From Pseudomonadota bacterium (GTDB lineage Bacteria > Pseudomonadota > Alphaproteobacteria > Rhizobiales > Hyphomicrobiaceae), in the NCBI GenBank assembly GCA_023405815.1, contig JAEXXM010000072.1, positions 90,991-154,990 on the forward strand: a stretch of DNA of 64,000 nucleotides, written 5' to 3'. The position numbers and the translations under genes were made by a program. Numbering within the stretch: the stretch's first letter is position 1; each line of letters starts with the position of its first letter. Below the pieces are notes generated by a model. It made no database searches and was not told the DNA's origin. It was given only the letters and a program-made list of their open reading frames with translations. Shown here piece after piece: positions 36,601 to 45,497 of this stretch.

Positions 36601-37621
36601 CGTTCGACGACTTCGCCACCCTGTCGAGATCGAGCCAGCGCGATGAGAGGCCCATATCGATCTTGAGCGTCTCGGCCCACGACGCCGTGGCGGAGCCGGC
36701 GATGAGCTGAGGCTGCCCGACATGCTCGAACGCTAGCGCGATATCGTCGACGCGTAGGCCCTGCGCATCACCAGCGATGCGCGCCTTGAAGTCGATGAGT
36801 GGCGTTTCAGGTTTGCCGCCGGCGGTCATCGACGTCGTCGTCGCCAGCGGAAGCTCGCCCGCCGCCAGCATCAGCTTGGCGGTAAGCTCGCCGTCGATCC
36901 GCGGCCGCCCTTTCATGTCGGCGACGCGCCCATCCATCGCATACACGTTGGAATCGCGCGTCGTGCCCCGGACAGTCGCCTTGAAGCGTATCCCTCCGTC
37001 GGGCTCCACCGGGCCGGTAGCAACGCGCACCTCACGCTCTCCGACCGCGGTCTCCGCCGCGCCCTTGAACGAGAACGGACCGTCGATCGATTCCGCCTTC
37101 AGCTCGCCGTTGAGGCCACCGATCTCGGCAAAGCCGATGCCTTTTGGGCCGTGCAAAGCGATCGACCCGTCGTTGATCTTGACTGATTGGAGCGTCACGC
37201 CGGCAGGCACGAACGGCAGCGAGCCGGCCGCCACCGAGAAGCTGCGCCAGTTGCCCTCGCCGTTGGCATCAACCGCCAGGCGGACGAACGGCTTTTCCAG
37301 GACGATCTCGTTCGCCTCGATGATGCCCTTGAGCAGCGGCGGCGCCGACAGGCGCATGGTGAAGCTTTCGGCGCGGAAGAACGGCTCTCCGGTTGATCCT
37401 GTGGGATCGGCGATGCGCAGCTTCTCGAAGCTCACGTACGGCGATGGCAAGAGGCGCACGTTGACGTTGCCGCCGACGCGAACCTCGCGGCCGAGAATAC
37501 GCGTCGCCTCCTCTTCGAATACGCCGCGATAGCCGTTCCAGTCGACGAAATAGGGTACGGCGAACAGCGCTGCGAGGGCGAGCGAGATCAGCCCCGCGAT
37601 ATAGAGAAGCCCGTTGCTCAT
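33698..37621 (-). CDS. AsmA-family large envelope protein
   Basis: This 1307-residue protein has an N-terminal membrane anchor (LLYIAGLISLALAALFAVPY). The AsmA start VGGNVNVRLLPSPYVSFEKL is followed by a very long repetitive beta-rich periplasmic body. A late AsmA_2 region contains NMAIAKARAELEVAPGKVVV and VLGGDLNANIALGR. A Glu/Arg-rich segment and a Pro/Ala-rich tail end the protein. AsmA-like proteins form hydrophobic bridges that carry lipids between membranes. It is monocistronic and convergent with the RHH gene. Confidence 0.9.
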   Translation of the reverse strand: MSNGLLYIAGLISLALAALFAVPYFVDWNGYRGVFEEEATRILGREVRVGGNVNVRLLPSPYVSFEKLRIADPTGSTGEPFFRAESFTMRLSAPPLLKGIIEANEIVLEKPFVRLAVDANGEGNWRSFSVAAGSLPFVPAGVTLQSVKINDGSIALHGPKGIGFAEIGGLNGELKAESIDGPFSFKGAAETAVGEREVRVATGPVEPDGGIRFKATVRGTTRDSNVYAMDGRVADMKGRPRIDGELTAKLMLAAGELPLATTTSMTAGGKPETPLIDFKARIAGDAQGLRVDDIALAFEHVGQPQLIAGSATASWAETLKIDMGLSSRWLDLDRVAKSSNETGAPFDTARNFILAMMEALPKNADSKVSFDLDQATLGGEAVSGIKLEVMRNQGTLRLGNLRAGLPGGTHLLLDGAVAGDGASGQAFRGDVTLHGTSLARFLDWAGKDKGLAEAVRNEGPYSLQGNLAMTEQGVDLTEAGAEIGGRTINGEVHYSRKDRPSLAVSLEGSEIDAGQLWPAGVAGLKHVLAGDSAETDAKPKFAWLDPAATDLHLRLRAGELLTDHGSLRDVGMDIGIEGGSLAVRSCSFESADKLRVDIEGSVADTMKSPRGSLHWIVAAPNKDAFASLVQLFDLADESRRQAETLAAFAPLRLAGTVQLGQRQPQSADVSIDGSVQDGGRIVLTALLDGGLDNWRAAPADITATINSSDVAAVWRGMSARGPIGQESGSPHAGEIFLKAVGTPTKGMTTTASVKAPALFLGYDGRITLPDDGSRGIDGELRVAARGFGDAMAVAGLGNGMSLQETPVSGTLKITSADHAFELKPQGLTIGGSKLDGAIALSYPSEGPAIVTGEISVDAATIPGLLALVLDRKQAAEAPAAEPLTAGKTIWPEHGFDFAALDGVEGKLRVGFGTLGLADNMAIAKARAELEVAPGKVVVSNLEGKVLGGDLNANIALGRAPGGADIKADLRINDMQIRAKGEEKASLQLEFSGRASTPGALISVIAGKGELQLGDIALAAPTPLAVVAASEAVLNGEAGGSGEQLVAALRTHIDAGQVKVGPRTIAIDVADGAAKLAIVTLDSEAGTTKVQTTVDLASLIVDSAWVVEPRGPDVPQTEKPRHGALPSVGVVYTGSLANLWSLEQRITAEPLERELAIRKMELDADQLERLRKADADRARRDEERRRALESDESTTVPQEPPAGAGGAVSADPPEAVAPVDHSAASPDPAAAPAIPPSSASAAGVSVTPAPGQEGQTFGGVPTADPGAAPTEAGSIAPPAGQGSGYRPRRPQRQVQPNEQVLRNLMNTN

Positions 37622-37984
37622 CTAACCTTTCAGGAGCCGGATCGCTATCCGGCCCTCTCTGCAAGCATCACGGAGCCGGAGGCGCTCCCAGCACCCCAGC
37701 CGACCTGTCTCAATTTCCGAGCCGATGACGCCGCGGGTGATCTGGCTCAAGGTACTCGCCCGCTTCGGTTGCGCGCACTCTAGCTTATTCGCTTGTCCTC
37801 GTCTTGATCACGATCCCGCCACGATGGCACGCCGTGACAACAGAAAAATGGCGCCACAGCCGCCTAAGTTAACCCGCATATCGGCATGGCCGTCCCCATA
37901 TTCCAGCTCCGGCAGCCCATATCTGGTGTGGGCGGCGACGCGGCGGGCGTTGCCCCTTCTGGCGCGGTGTTATAGTTCGGAAGC
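37622..37984. other. Divergent promoter region, AsmA and helicase genes
   Basis: This 363-bp stretch has no gene that I can support. It should hold the promoters of the leftward AsmA gene and the rightward UvrD/PcrA gene. I saw no clear operator or RNA structure. Confidence 0.5.
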
Positions 37985-40504
37985 ATGGTGCAAAGCAGAA
38001 AACATTTGGCGAACGCGACCCACCCGGAGGACGCGGACGAGCTTCCGTTCGATCTCCCTGCGGCACCAGCAACGGCCGGGGCTCCTGCACCGCGAAGCGA
38101 GGCCGACGATCCTCCATTCGACCTTCCCGCGGCGACGCCGCCACCGCCACGCCAATCCATCTCCGCGCGCGCGCTCCAAGGCGCGTCCCCTGCCGCAACC
38201 GCGGCAATCGCATATCTTGAAGGTCTCAATCCCGAGCAGCGCGCCGCCGTCGAGGCGCTCGACGGCCCGGTGCTCGTTCTCGCCGGCGCCGGCACCGGCA
38301 AGACGCGCGTGCTGACGACGCGCATCGCCCACATCCTCGCGACGCGCAGCGCCTTCCCCGGGCAGGTCCTCGCCGTCACCTTCACCAACAAGGCCGCGCG
38401 CGAGATGAAGGACCGCATTGGCCTCCTCGTCGGCGGCGCCGTCGAGGGTATGCCGTGGCTCGGCACCTTCCACTCTATTGGTGTCAAGATCCTGCGCCGT
38501 CACGCCGAGCTGGTGGGTCTCAAGTCCGGCTTCACCATCCTCGACACCGACGACCAGATCCGTCTCTTGAAGCAGGTGATCGAGGCCGCGGGTCTCGACA
38601 AGGACCGCTGGCCCGCGCGCCAGCTCGCCAGTCTCATCGATAGCTGGAAGAATCGTGGCCTCACGCCGGACAAGGTGCCAGCCGGCGAGGCCTATGGCTT
38701 TGCCGCCGGCAAGGGCGCCCAGCTCTACGCCGCCTATCAGCAACGCCTGAAAGAGCTCAACGCCTGCGACTTCGGCGATCTCCTGCTCGAGAACCTGCGC
38801 CTCTTCACGCAGCATCCCGACGTGCTCGCCGACTACCAGCGCCGCTTCCGCTACATCCTCGTCGACGAGTACCAGGATACCAACGTCGCCCAGTACTTGT
38901 GGCTGCGCCTGCTCGCCCAGGGCTCGCCCAATATCTGCTGCGTCGGCGATGACGACCAGTCGATCTACGGCTGGCGCGGCGCCGAGGTGGACAACATCCT
39001 TCGTTTCGAGAAGGACTTTCCCGGCGCCAAGGTCATCCGTCTGGAGCGCAACTACCGCTCCACCGGCCACATACTTGGCGCCGCCTCCGGCCTGATCGCC
39101 TCCAACCAGGGCCGTCTCGGCAAGACCCTGTTCACCGACGGCGCGCTCGGCACCAAGGTGACGGTCACCGCCGTCTGGGACGACGAGGAGGAGGCGCGCT
39201 CTATCGGCGACGACATCGAGGCGATGCAGAAGCGCTCCAACCAGCCGCTCAACGAGGTGGCGATCCTGGTGCGCGCTTCCTTCCAGATGCGCGCCTTCGA
39301 AGACCGCTTCATCACCATGGGGCTGCCCTACCGTGTCATCGGCGGCCCGCGCTTCTACGAGCGCCAGGAGATCAAGGACGCCATCGCCTATCTCGAGATC
39401 ACCGCCAATCCGGCCAACGATTTAAAGTTCGAGCGCATCGTCAACGTGCCCAAGCGCGGTCTGGGCGACACCTCGGTGAAGCGCGTGCACGAGCTTGCCC
39501 GCGCCCGCTCCATCCCCATGTATCAGGCGGCGCAGCTCATCATCGAGACCGAGGAACTGCCCGGCAAGGCGCGCAAGGCACTGACCGATCTGCTCCGCAG
39601 CTTCGAGCGCTGGCGCAGCCAGATCGTCACCATGAAGCACACCGAGCTCGCCGAGCTGATCCTCGATGAATCGGGCTACACGGCCATGTGGCAGGCGGAC
39701 AAGAGCCCGCAGGCCCAGTCGCGGCTGGAGAACTTGAAGGAGCTCGTGCGCTTCATGCACGAGTTCGAGACCCTCGAGGGCTTCCTCGAGCACGTCAGCC
39801 TCGTCATGGACACCGAGCAGGCGAACGACGGCGAGAAGGTCTCGCTGATGACTCTGCATGCCGCCAAGGGCCTCGAGTTCGAGGTCGTCTATCTTCCCGG
39901 CTGGGAGGAGGGCCTCTTCCCGCACCAGCGCTCGCTCGACGAAAGCGGACAGGCCGGGCTCGAGGAGGAGCGCCGCCTCGCCTACGTCGGCATCACGCGC
40001 GCCAAGCGCATCGCCAAGGTCTCCTTCGCACAGAACCGCCGCAACCGCGGGCTCTACCAGTCGGCGCTCCCTTCGCGCTTCGTCGACGAGCTGCCCGAGG
40101 CCCACGTCGAGGTCGCCGAGGCCAAGATGCCGTTCGGCGGCGCATACCAGAACTTCGGCGGCACGTTCGGCCGTGCCGGCTATGCCAGGAGCCGCTTCGA
40201 CGATGCCGAGCCGTTCGAGGGTCACTACGATACACCCGGCTGGCAGCGCGCCCAGGAGCGCACGCGCGAGCAGCCGAAGAAGTGGAGCCCCGCCGATCAG
40301 CGCAAGAAGCGCGGGCCGCTCACCATCGAGGGCGAGCTGGTCGCCTCCTCCAGCGAGCCGGCGAGCTACAGGCGCGGCGAGCGCGTGATGCACCAGAAGT
40401 TCGGCTTGGGCACCGTCACCGACGTCGACGGCAACAAGCTCACCATCGAGTTCGACGAGGCGGGCAAAAAGCGCGTCGTCGACACCTTCGTCGACCGCGC
40501 GTGA
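37985..40504 (+). CDS. UvrD/PcrA-type superfamily I DNA helicase
   Basis: This 839-residue protein has an extra N-terminal acidic/Pro-rich segment (residues 1-70) ahead of the helicase core. Motif I is AGAGTGKT (residues 100-107). Motif II is VDEYQDTN, followed by GDDDQSIYGWRGA (motif III), RNYRS (motif IV), MTLHAAKGLEFEVVY (motif V) and YVGITRAKR (motif VI). The C-terminal tail (GERVMHQKFGLGTV) is the PcrA/UvrD tudor-like domain. It acts in nucleotide-excision and mismatch repair and clears RecA or polymerases. Confidence 0.95.
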   Translation: MVQSRKHLANATHPEDADELPFDLPAAPATAGAPAPRSEADDPPFDLPAATPPPPRQSISARALQGASPAATAAIAYLEGLNPEQRAAVEALDGPVLVLAGAGTGKTRVLTTRIAHILATRSAFPGQVLAVTFTNKAAREMKDRIGLLVGGAVEGMPWLGTFHSIGVKILRRHAELVGLKSGFTILDTDDQIRLLKQVIEAAGLDKDRWPARQLASLIDSWKNRGLTPDKVPAGEAYGFAAGKGAQLYAAYQQRLKELNACDFGDLLLENLRLFTQHPDVLADYQRRFRYILVDEYQDTNVAQYLWLRLLAQGSPNICCVGDDDQSIYGWRGAEVDNILRFEKDFPGAKVIRLERNYRSTGHILGAASGLIASNQGRLGKTLFTDGALGTKVTVTAVWDDEEEARSIGDDIEAMQKRSNQPLNEVAILVRASFQMRAFEDRFITMGLPYRVIGGPRFYERQEIKDAIAYLEITANPANDLKFERIVNVPKRGLGDTSVKRVHELARARSIPMYQAAQLIIETEELPGKARKALTDLLRSFERWRSQIVTMKHTELAELILDESGYTAMWQADKSPQAQSRLENLKELVRFMHEFETLEGFLEHVSLVMDTEQANDGEKVSLMTLHAAKGLEFEVVYLPGWEEGLFPHQRSLDESGQAGLEEERRLAYVGITRAKRIAKVSFAQNRRNRGLYQSALPSRFVDELPEAHVEVAEAKMPFGGAYQNFGGTFGRAGYARSRFDDAEPFEGHYDTPGWQRAQERTREQPKKWSPADQRKKRGPLTIEGELVASSSEPASYRRGERVMHQKFGLGTVTDVDGNKLTIEFDEAGKKRVVDTFVDRA

Positions 40505-40573
40505 ATGCGTTCTGTCACCCCGGGCAAGGGAGCGAAGCGACCGCAGACCCAGCATCGGAGTCGCCAAGCTCAT

Positions 40574-40668
40574 TGATGTCATCCCGGGGCTTGTCCCCGG
40601 GATCCAGCCATCCGCTTGGACCTGCGCACGCTGATAGATGGATCCCGGCAACGAGTGCCGGGATGACA
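40574..40668. repeat. Palindromic intergenic repeat (REP-like)
   Basis: An intergenic element with GTCATCCCGGGGCTTGTC...CCCGGGATCCAGCCAT at its left and ATGGATCCCGGCAACGAGTG...CCGGGATGACAT at its right. The ends are reverse complements, and each half also folds on itself (CCCGGGG/CCCCGGG; CCCGGCA/TGCCGGG). This type of element is common between genes in alphaproteobacteria. It sits between the convergent helicase and folC genes and may act as a terminator. Confidence 0.75.
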
Positions 40669-40685
40669 TGCGGCCACGACGCCAC

Positions 40686-42029
40686 TCAGTTCGCTTGCGG
40701 CTCGACGCCTTCCTGGAGCCCGAGCACGTGCCCGGCCAGATATAGCGAGCCGCAGATGAGCACGCGCTTCGGCCCTTGCTCGTAAGCGTCCGTGCGCTTC
40801 AGCGCCGCGACGATATCGTTCGCGCTCTCTGCCTTGAGGCCGACCTCGCGCGCCGTCTCGGCCAGCGTCTCCGGCGCATGCGGCGCCTCGTGCGCGCCGG
40901 GAATCGGCACGGTGACGACGTGGCTGGCGAGTCCGCGGAACGGCGCCAGGAACCCCGCCGCGTCCTTCAATCCCATCATGCCGACGATGAGGTGCAGCGG
41001 CTTCGGCGAGCGCTCCTCCAAGTCGGCCAGCGTCTGCGCCAGCGCCCGTCCCGCCGCCGGATTGTGCCCGCCGTCGAGCCACAGCTCGGCTGACGGTCGC
41101 AGCAGCGACGGCAGCGGACCTGAATCGAGCCGTTGCATGCGCGCCGGCCAGCGCGCACCTGTGAGCCCTTGCTCGATCGCCCGCTCGCTGAGCCCAAGGT
41201 CAGGCAGCGCCGATCCGAGCCGCAAGGCAGCCGCGACGGCAGTGCCCGCATTGACGATCTGATGCCGCCCGACGAGCGAGGGCAGCGGTAGGTCGAGCAG
41301 CAGGTCTTCCGACTGCACCACCAGCCGTCCCCGCTGCTCGTAGGAGTCGAAGTGTTCGCCCCACACGATCAGCGGCGCGCCGACCTTCAGCGCCTCGGCC
41401 CGGATCACGTCCTCGACTTCCGGCTCCTGCTGCGAAACGACCGCCGGCACGCCGCTGCGCAGGATGCCGGCCTTCTCGTAGGCGATCTTGCCAAGCGTCG
41501 CTCCGAGCTTCTCCGCATGGTCGAGCGAGATTGGCGTGATGACGTCAAGCACCGGTCGCTCGACGACGTTGGTCGCATCGAGCCGCCCGCCTAGGCCAAC
41601 TTCGAGCAGCAGCACGTCGGCGGGATGCTCGGCGAAGGCGAGAAACGCGGCTGCCGTCGTGATCTCGAATTGCGTGACGTCATCGTGGCCGTTCAGCGCG
41701 CGCGCGCGTGTCAGCACGTCGACCAGCGTATCCTCGCCGATCGCCGCCGCCTTGCCGCTCGCCCCGGCAAGCTCGATGCGCTCGTGGAAACGGACGAGAT
41801 GCGGCGACGTATAGACGTGCACGCGCGCGCCGGTCGCCTCCAGCATCGCCTTCAGGTAGGCCGTGACAGAACCCTTGCCGTTGGTGCCGGCGATGTGCAC
41901 GACCGGCGGCAGCTTCTTGTGCGGATCACCGAGCTTGCCCAATAGGCGCTCGACGCGGCCGAGCGACAGGTCGATCAGCAGCGGATGCAGAAGCTTCATC
42001 TCGGCGAGGAGCTTTGCGCTCGTCGGCAT
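40686..42029 (-). CDS. folC: Folylpolyglutamate/dihydrofolate synthase
   Basis: This 447-residue Mur-ligase-type protein has the ATP loop HIAGTNGKGSVTAYLKAML and the central LLEVGLGGRLDATNVV and SLDHAEKLG. The C-terminal domain has ELWLDGGHNPAAGRAL. It adds glutamate to dihydropteroate and folates. It is the last gene of the trpF-trpB-trpA-accD-folC set, a typical Rhizobiales order (trpF is separated from the promoter-proximal genes by lapA and ihfB). Confidence 0.95.
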   Translation of the reverse strand: MPTSAKLLAEMKLLHPLLIDLSLGRVERLLGKLGDPHKKLPPVVHIAGTNGKGSVTAYLKAMLEATGARVHVYTSPHLVRFHERIELAGASGKAAAIGEDTLVDVLTRARALNGHDDVTQFEITTAAAFLAFAEHPADVLLLEVGLGGRLDATNVVERPVLDVITPISLDHAEKLGATLGKIAYEKAGILRSGVPAVVSQQEPEVEDVIRAEALKVGAPLIVWGEHFDSYEQRGRLVVQSEDLLLDLPLPSLVGRHQIVNAGTAVAAALRLGSALPDLGLSERAIEQGLTGARWPARMQRLDSGPLPSLLRPSAELWLDGGHNPAAGRALAQTLADLEERSPKPLHLIVGMMGLKDAAGFLAPFRGLASHVVTVPIPGAHEAPHAPETLAETAREVGLKAESANDIVAALKRTDAYEQGPKRVLICGSLYLAGHVLGLQEGVEPQAN

Positions 42030-42136
42030 GCGGCCCTCCCGCCGTTACGCTCGGTCCGCCGTCGACGGCCCGGATAGCGCGCGGCCGCCACCGACCGACA
42101 GCCCGGCGGTGAAGCGGAATGGCATGGCGATGGGCA

Positions 42137-43222
42137 TCAGTGTTGTCTGTCTTTGGGAAGCGAGCGCGTTGTCGGCTCGTCGTTGTTGCCGTGATCCGTC
42201 TCGCGCTGCTCGATCCGCGCCGGGTCGAAGCGCTCCTCGGGTCCGAGGATCTCCGGCTCGACCGCCGGCACCGTCGAGGTGCGCTGCGCGATGAGGTGCG
42301 CTTCGATGGTGCTGCCGTTGGTGTGCGACTTGCCGTTGAGTTTCTTCTTGTCGGCGTGCTTGACCGGCTGCACGTGCATCAACAGGTGGCACACGCGGCT
42401 CAGCGTCTCGCGCATCTGGTGGCGATGCACGACCATGTCGATCATGCCGTGCTCGAGCAGGTACTCGGCGCGCTGGAAGCCTTCGGGAAGGTTCTCGCGG
42501 ATTGTCTGTTGGATGACGCGCGGACCTGCGAAGCAGATGAGCGCGCCCGGCTCGGCGATGTGGATGTCCCCCAGCATCGCATAGGATGCCGTGACGCCGC
42601 CGGTGGTGGGATCTGTGAGCACCACGATGTAGGGCAGCTTCGCTTCGCGCAGGCGCTGCACGGCAATGGTCGTGCGCGGCATCTGCATCAGCGACAGGAT
42701 GCCTTCCTGCATACGCGCGCCGCCCGACGCGGCAAACAGAATGAAGGGAGTCTTCTTCTCGATGGCGCGCAGCATGCCGGCGATCACGCCTTCGCCCGCG
42801 GCCATGCCGAGCGAGCCGGCCATGAAGCGGAAGTCCTGCGCCGCGGCGACGATCTCCATGCCATCGAGCTTGCCCTCGCCGACGAGGACGGCGTCTTCGA
42901 GGTTCGTTTCCGCCTTCGCATCGCGCAACCGCTCCGTGTAGCGCTTCTTGCCGTCGCGGAACTTGAGCGGATCGAGCGGCACCGGGGGCACCGGCACGCG
43001 CGTGAACTGGCCCCCGTCGAATAGATGCTGCAGGCGCACGTCGGACGCCATGCGCATGTGGAAGTCCGAGCCGGGGACGACGAATTGGTTCGCCTCGAGA
43101 TCCTTGTAGAAGACCATCTGCCCGGTCTCGGGGCATTTGATCCAAAGGTTGTCGGGGACCTCGCGCTTCGTCGTCAGGAAGCTGCGAATCTTCGGCCGGA
43201 CGACGTTGTTAATCCAGTTCAC
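42137..43222 (-). CDS. accD: Acetyl-CoA carboxylase carboxyltransferase subunit beta
   Basis: This 361-residue protein makes malonyl-CoA with AccA, AccB and AccC. The crotonase-like core contains FMAGSLGMAAGEGVIAG, GGARMQEGILSLMQM and DPTTGGVTASYAMLGDIHIA. Only one of the four zinc-ribbon cysteines is left: KCPETGQMVFYKDLEANQF continues to VVPGSDFHMRM with Pro/Gly/Ser at the other places. The tail beyond residue 290 is long and charged. Loss of zinc ligands is known in AccD of this order, so the gene is probably functional. Confidence 0.95.
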   Translation of the reverse strand: MNWINNVVRPKIRSFLTTKREVPDNLWIKCPETGQMVFYKDLEANQFVVPGSDFHMRMASDVRLQHLFDGGQFTRVPVPPVPLDPLKFRDGKKRYTERLRDAKAETNLEDAVLVGEGKLDGMEIVAAAQDFRFMAGSLGMAAGEGVIAGMLRAIEKKTPFILFAASGGARMQEGILSLMQMPRTTIAVQRLREAKLPYIVVLTDPTTGGVTASYAMLGDIHIAEPGALICFAGPRVIQQTIRENLPEGFQRAEYLLEHGMIDMVVHRHQMRETLSRVCHLLMHVQPVKHADKKKLNGKSHTNGSTIEAHLIAQRTSTVPAVEPEILGPEERFDPARIEQRETDHGNNDEPTTRSLPKDRQH

Positions 43223-43389
43223 GCTCTTTGGCCTCTCGACATGGCCCGACTATCTCGGAGGTGTCTGCCTTGTTTTTCAAGGGCTTCAAGCCTAGCACAT
43301 AGGCCCGAACACCCCGCTAATTATCGCGCTTATAGGCTTCCTGCCGCACTGCGGCAATTAAAGCGGTTAACCTGCGGCTTCGGCTGGGC

Positions 43390-44217
43390 TCAGGCGCCGC
43401 GCAACGCGGCAGCCAGCGAGCCGACCAAATCTAGGACAGCCGGAACCGTCTTGCTAGTGGAGCGGCCGTCGGCGCCGAGGCTCTTTTCGATTGCCCCGAC
43501 TAGCGCCGAGCCGACCACGACCGCGTCGGCAACCTTCCCCAGTGCCTTCGCCTGGTCGGCACTTTTTACGCCAAAACCGACCGCGACGGGAAGGGCCGTG
43601 GCGTCCTTGATCCGTCGGACATGAGTGTGAACATTGTTAACGTCGGGCGCGGCCGTCCCGGTAATACCGGTGATCGACACGTAATAGAGGAAGCCCGACG
43701 TGTTGTTGAGGACAGCCGGCAGACGCTTGGCATCGGTCGTCGGCGTGGCCAGGCGAATGAAATTGAGGCCAGCCTTGGTCGCCGGCAGGCAAAGCTCGTC
43801 GTCCGCCTCGGGAGGCAGATCGACGACGATCAGCCCGTCGACGCCTGCCGCCAACGCGTCGGCGAGGAAGCGCTCGTTCGGATAGACATAGATCGGGTTG
43901 TAATAGCCCATCAGCACGATCGGCGTTTCGTCATCCTTCTTTCGGAACTCGGAGACCATCGCCAGCGTGTCGCGCATCTTCTGCCCGGCCTTGAGCGCCC
44001 GGAGCGACGACGCCTGGATCGCAGGTCCGTCCGCCATCGGATCTGAGAACGGCATGCCGAGCTCGATCACGTCGGCGCCGGCAGCAGGTAGGCCGCCGAG
44101 TATCTTCTTCGATGTCTCGAGGTCGGGATCGCCCGCTGTGATGAACGTGACGAGGCCAGGGCGCCCCTCACGCTTCAGCTTGGCGAAGCGCCGATCGATA
44201 CGCGTCTCTTTGGTCAT
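43390..44217 (-). CDS. trpA: Tryptophan synthase alpha chain
   Basis: This 275-residue TIM barrel is counted from the ATG at 44217. The catalytic Glu and Asp lie in DVIELGMPFSDPMADGP. The phosphate-binding region includes VAVGFGVKSADQAKAL and ADAVVVGSALV. It splits indole-3-glycerol phosphate and passes indole to TrpB. It starts 5 bp after the trpB stop. Confidence 0.96.
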   Translation of the reverse strand: MTKETRIDRRFAKLKREGRPGLVTFITAGDPDLETSKKILGGLPAAGADVIELGMPFSDPMADGPAIQASSLRALKAGQKMRDTLAMVSEFRKKDDETPIVLMGYYNPIYVYPNERFLADALAAGVDGLIVVDLPPEADDELCLPATKAGLNFIRLATPTTDAKRLPAVLNNTSGFLYYVSITGITGTAAPDVNNVHTHVRRIKDATALPVAVGFGVKSADQAKALGKVADAVVVGSALVGAIEKSLGADGRSTSKTVPAVLDLVGSLAAALRGA

Positions 44218-44222
44218 GTCTG

Positions 44223-45464
44223 TCAGATGTCCATGCCGAGGTAGCCGGCGACGGCGAACACGTCCTTGTCGCCACGGCCGCACATGTTCATGACGAGCAG
44301 GTTGTCCTTCGGCAACGTCGGCGCGAGCTTCTTCACGAACGCCAGCGCATGCGCCGGCTCGAGCGCCGGAATGATCCCCTCGAGCTGCGCGCAGAGCTGG
44401 AAGGCATCGAGCGCCTCCTTGTCGGTCGCCGGCACGTAGGTGACGCGGCCCGTATCTTTCAGCCATGAGTGCTCAGGTCCGACACCCGGGTAGTCGAGGC
44501 CGGCCGAGATCGAGTGCCCTTCGAGGATCTGCCCCTCGGCGTCCTGCAGAAGGTAGGTGCGATTGCCGTGCAGGACGCCCGGCCGCCCGCCGGTCATCGA
44601 CGCTGCGTGGCCGTTCTCGACGTCGATCCCGTGCCCGCCGGCTTCGACGCCGTAGATCCTCACGCTCTCGTCATCGAGGAACGGATGGAACAGGCCGATC
44701 GCGTTCGAGCCGCCGCCGATGCAGGCAACGAGCGTATCCGGCAGCCGGCCCTCCGCAGCCTGCATCTGCTCGCGCACCTCCTTGCCGATGATCGACTGGA
44801 AGTCGCGCACCAGCTCCGGATAGGGATGCGGGCCGGCGGCCGTGCCGATGATGTAGTAGGTGTCGTGCACGTTGGTGACCCAATCGCGCAGCGCCTCATT
44901 CATGGCGTCCTTCAAGGTGCCGGCGCCGCTTGTCACCGGGTTCACCTTCGCCTTCAGCATGTGCATGCGCGCGACGTTCGGCTTCTGCCGCTGCACGTCG
45001 GTGGCACCCATGAAGATTTCACACGGCAGTCCGAAACGCGCGCACACGGTCGCGACCGCGACGCCATGCTGCCCGGCACCCGTCTCGGCAATGATGCGCG
45101 TCTTGCCCATGCGCTTGGCGAGCAGGATCTGGCCGAGGCAGTTGTTGATCTTGTGGCTGCCCGTGTGATTGAGCTCGTCGCGCTTGAAGTAGATCTTGGC
45201 GCCACCGAGATGCTCGGTCAGCCGCTCGGCGAAATAGAGCGGGCTCGGACGCCCCGAATAGTACGTGTTGAGGTAGTCGAGCTCGGCCTTGAACTTTGGA
45301 TCGGCCTTGGCCTCGTTGTAGGCCTTCTCCAGGTCGAGGATCAGCGGCATCAGCGTTTCGGCGACGAAGCGGCCACCGAAGATGCCGAAGTGCCCGCGCT
45401 CGTCGGGTCCCCCGCGCAGAGTGTTGAGTTTGGCGTCCTTCGCCTTATCGCTCGCCGTCGCCAT
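44223..45464 (-). CDS. trpB: Tryptophan synthase beta chain
   Basis: This 413-residue PLP enzyme has the cofactor Lys in LNHTGSHKINNCLGQ and the catalytic Glu in IAETGAGQHGVA. The phosphate-binding loop GGGSNAIG and the ending MNMCGRGDKDVFAV are also present. It joins indole to serine to give tryptophan and sits between trpF and trpA. Confidence 0.97.
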   Translation of the reverse strand: MATASDKAKDAKLNTLRGGPDERGHFGIFGGRFVAETLMPLILDLEKAYNEAKADPKFKAELDYLNTYYSGRPSPLYFAERLTEHLGGAKIYFKRDELNHTGSHKINNCLGQILLAKRMGKTRIIAETGAGQHGVAVATVCARFGLPCEIFMGATDVQRQKPNVARMHMLKAKVNPVTSGAGTLKDAMNEALRDWVTNVHDTYYIIGTAAGPHPYPELVRDFQSIIGKEVREQMQAAEGRLPDTLVACIGGGSNAIGLFHPFLDDESVRIYGVEAGGHGIDVENGHAASMTGGRPGVLHGNRTYLLQDAEGQILEGHSISAGLDYPGVGPEHSWLKDTGRVTYVPATDKEALDAFQLCAQLEGIIPALEPAHALAFVKKLAPTLPKDNLLVMNMCGRGDKDVFAVAGYLGMDI

Positions 45465-45497
45465 CGCTGTTCCTTTGGGCCCGCTGAGGAGCCTTCA

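Noticed and set aside
40686..42029. aroA, accD and folC neighbours as horizontally acquired
   Set aside because: Gene order and codon use are those expected for the core genome of this bacterial order.
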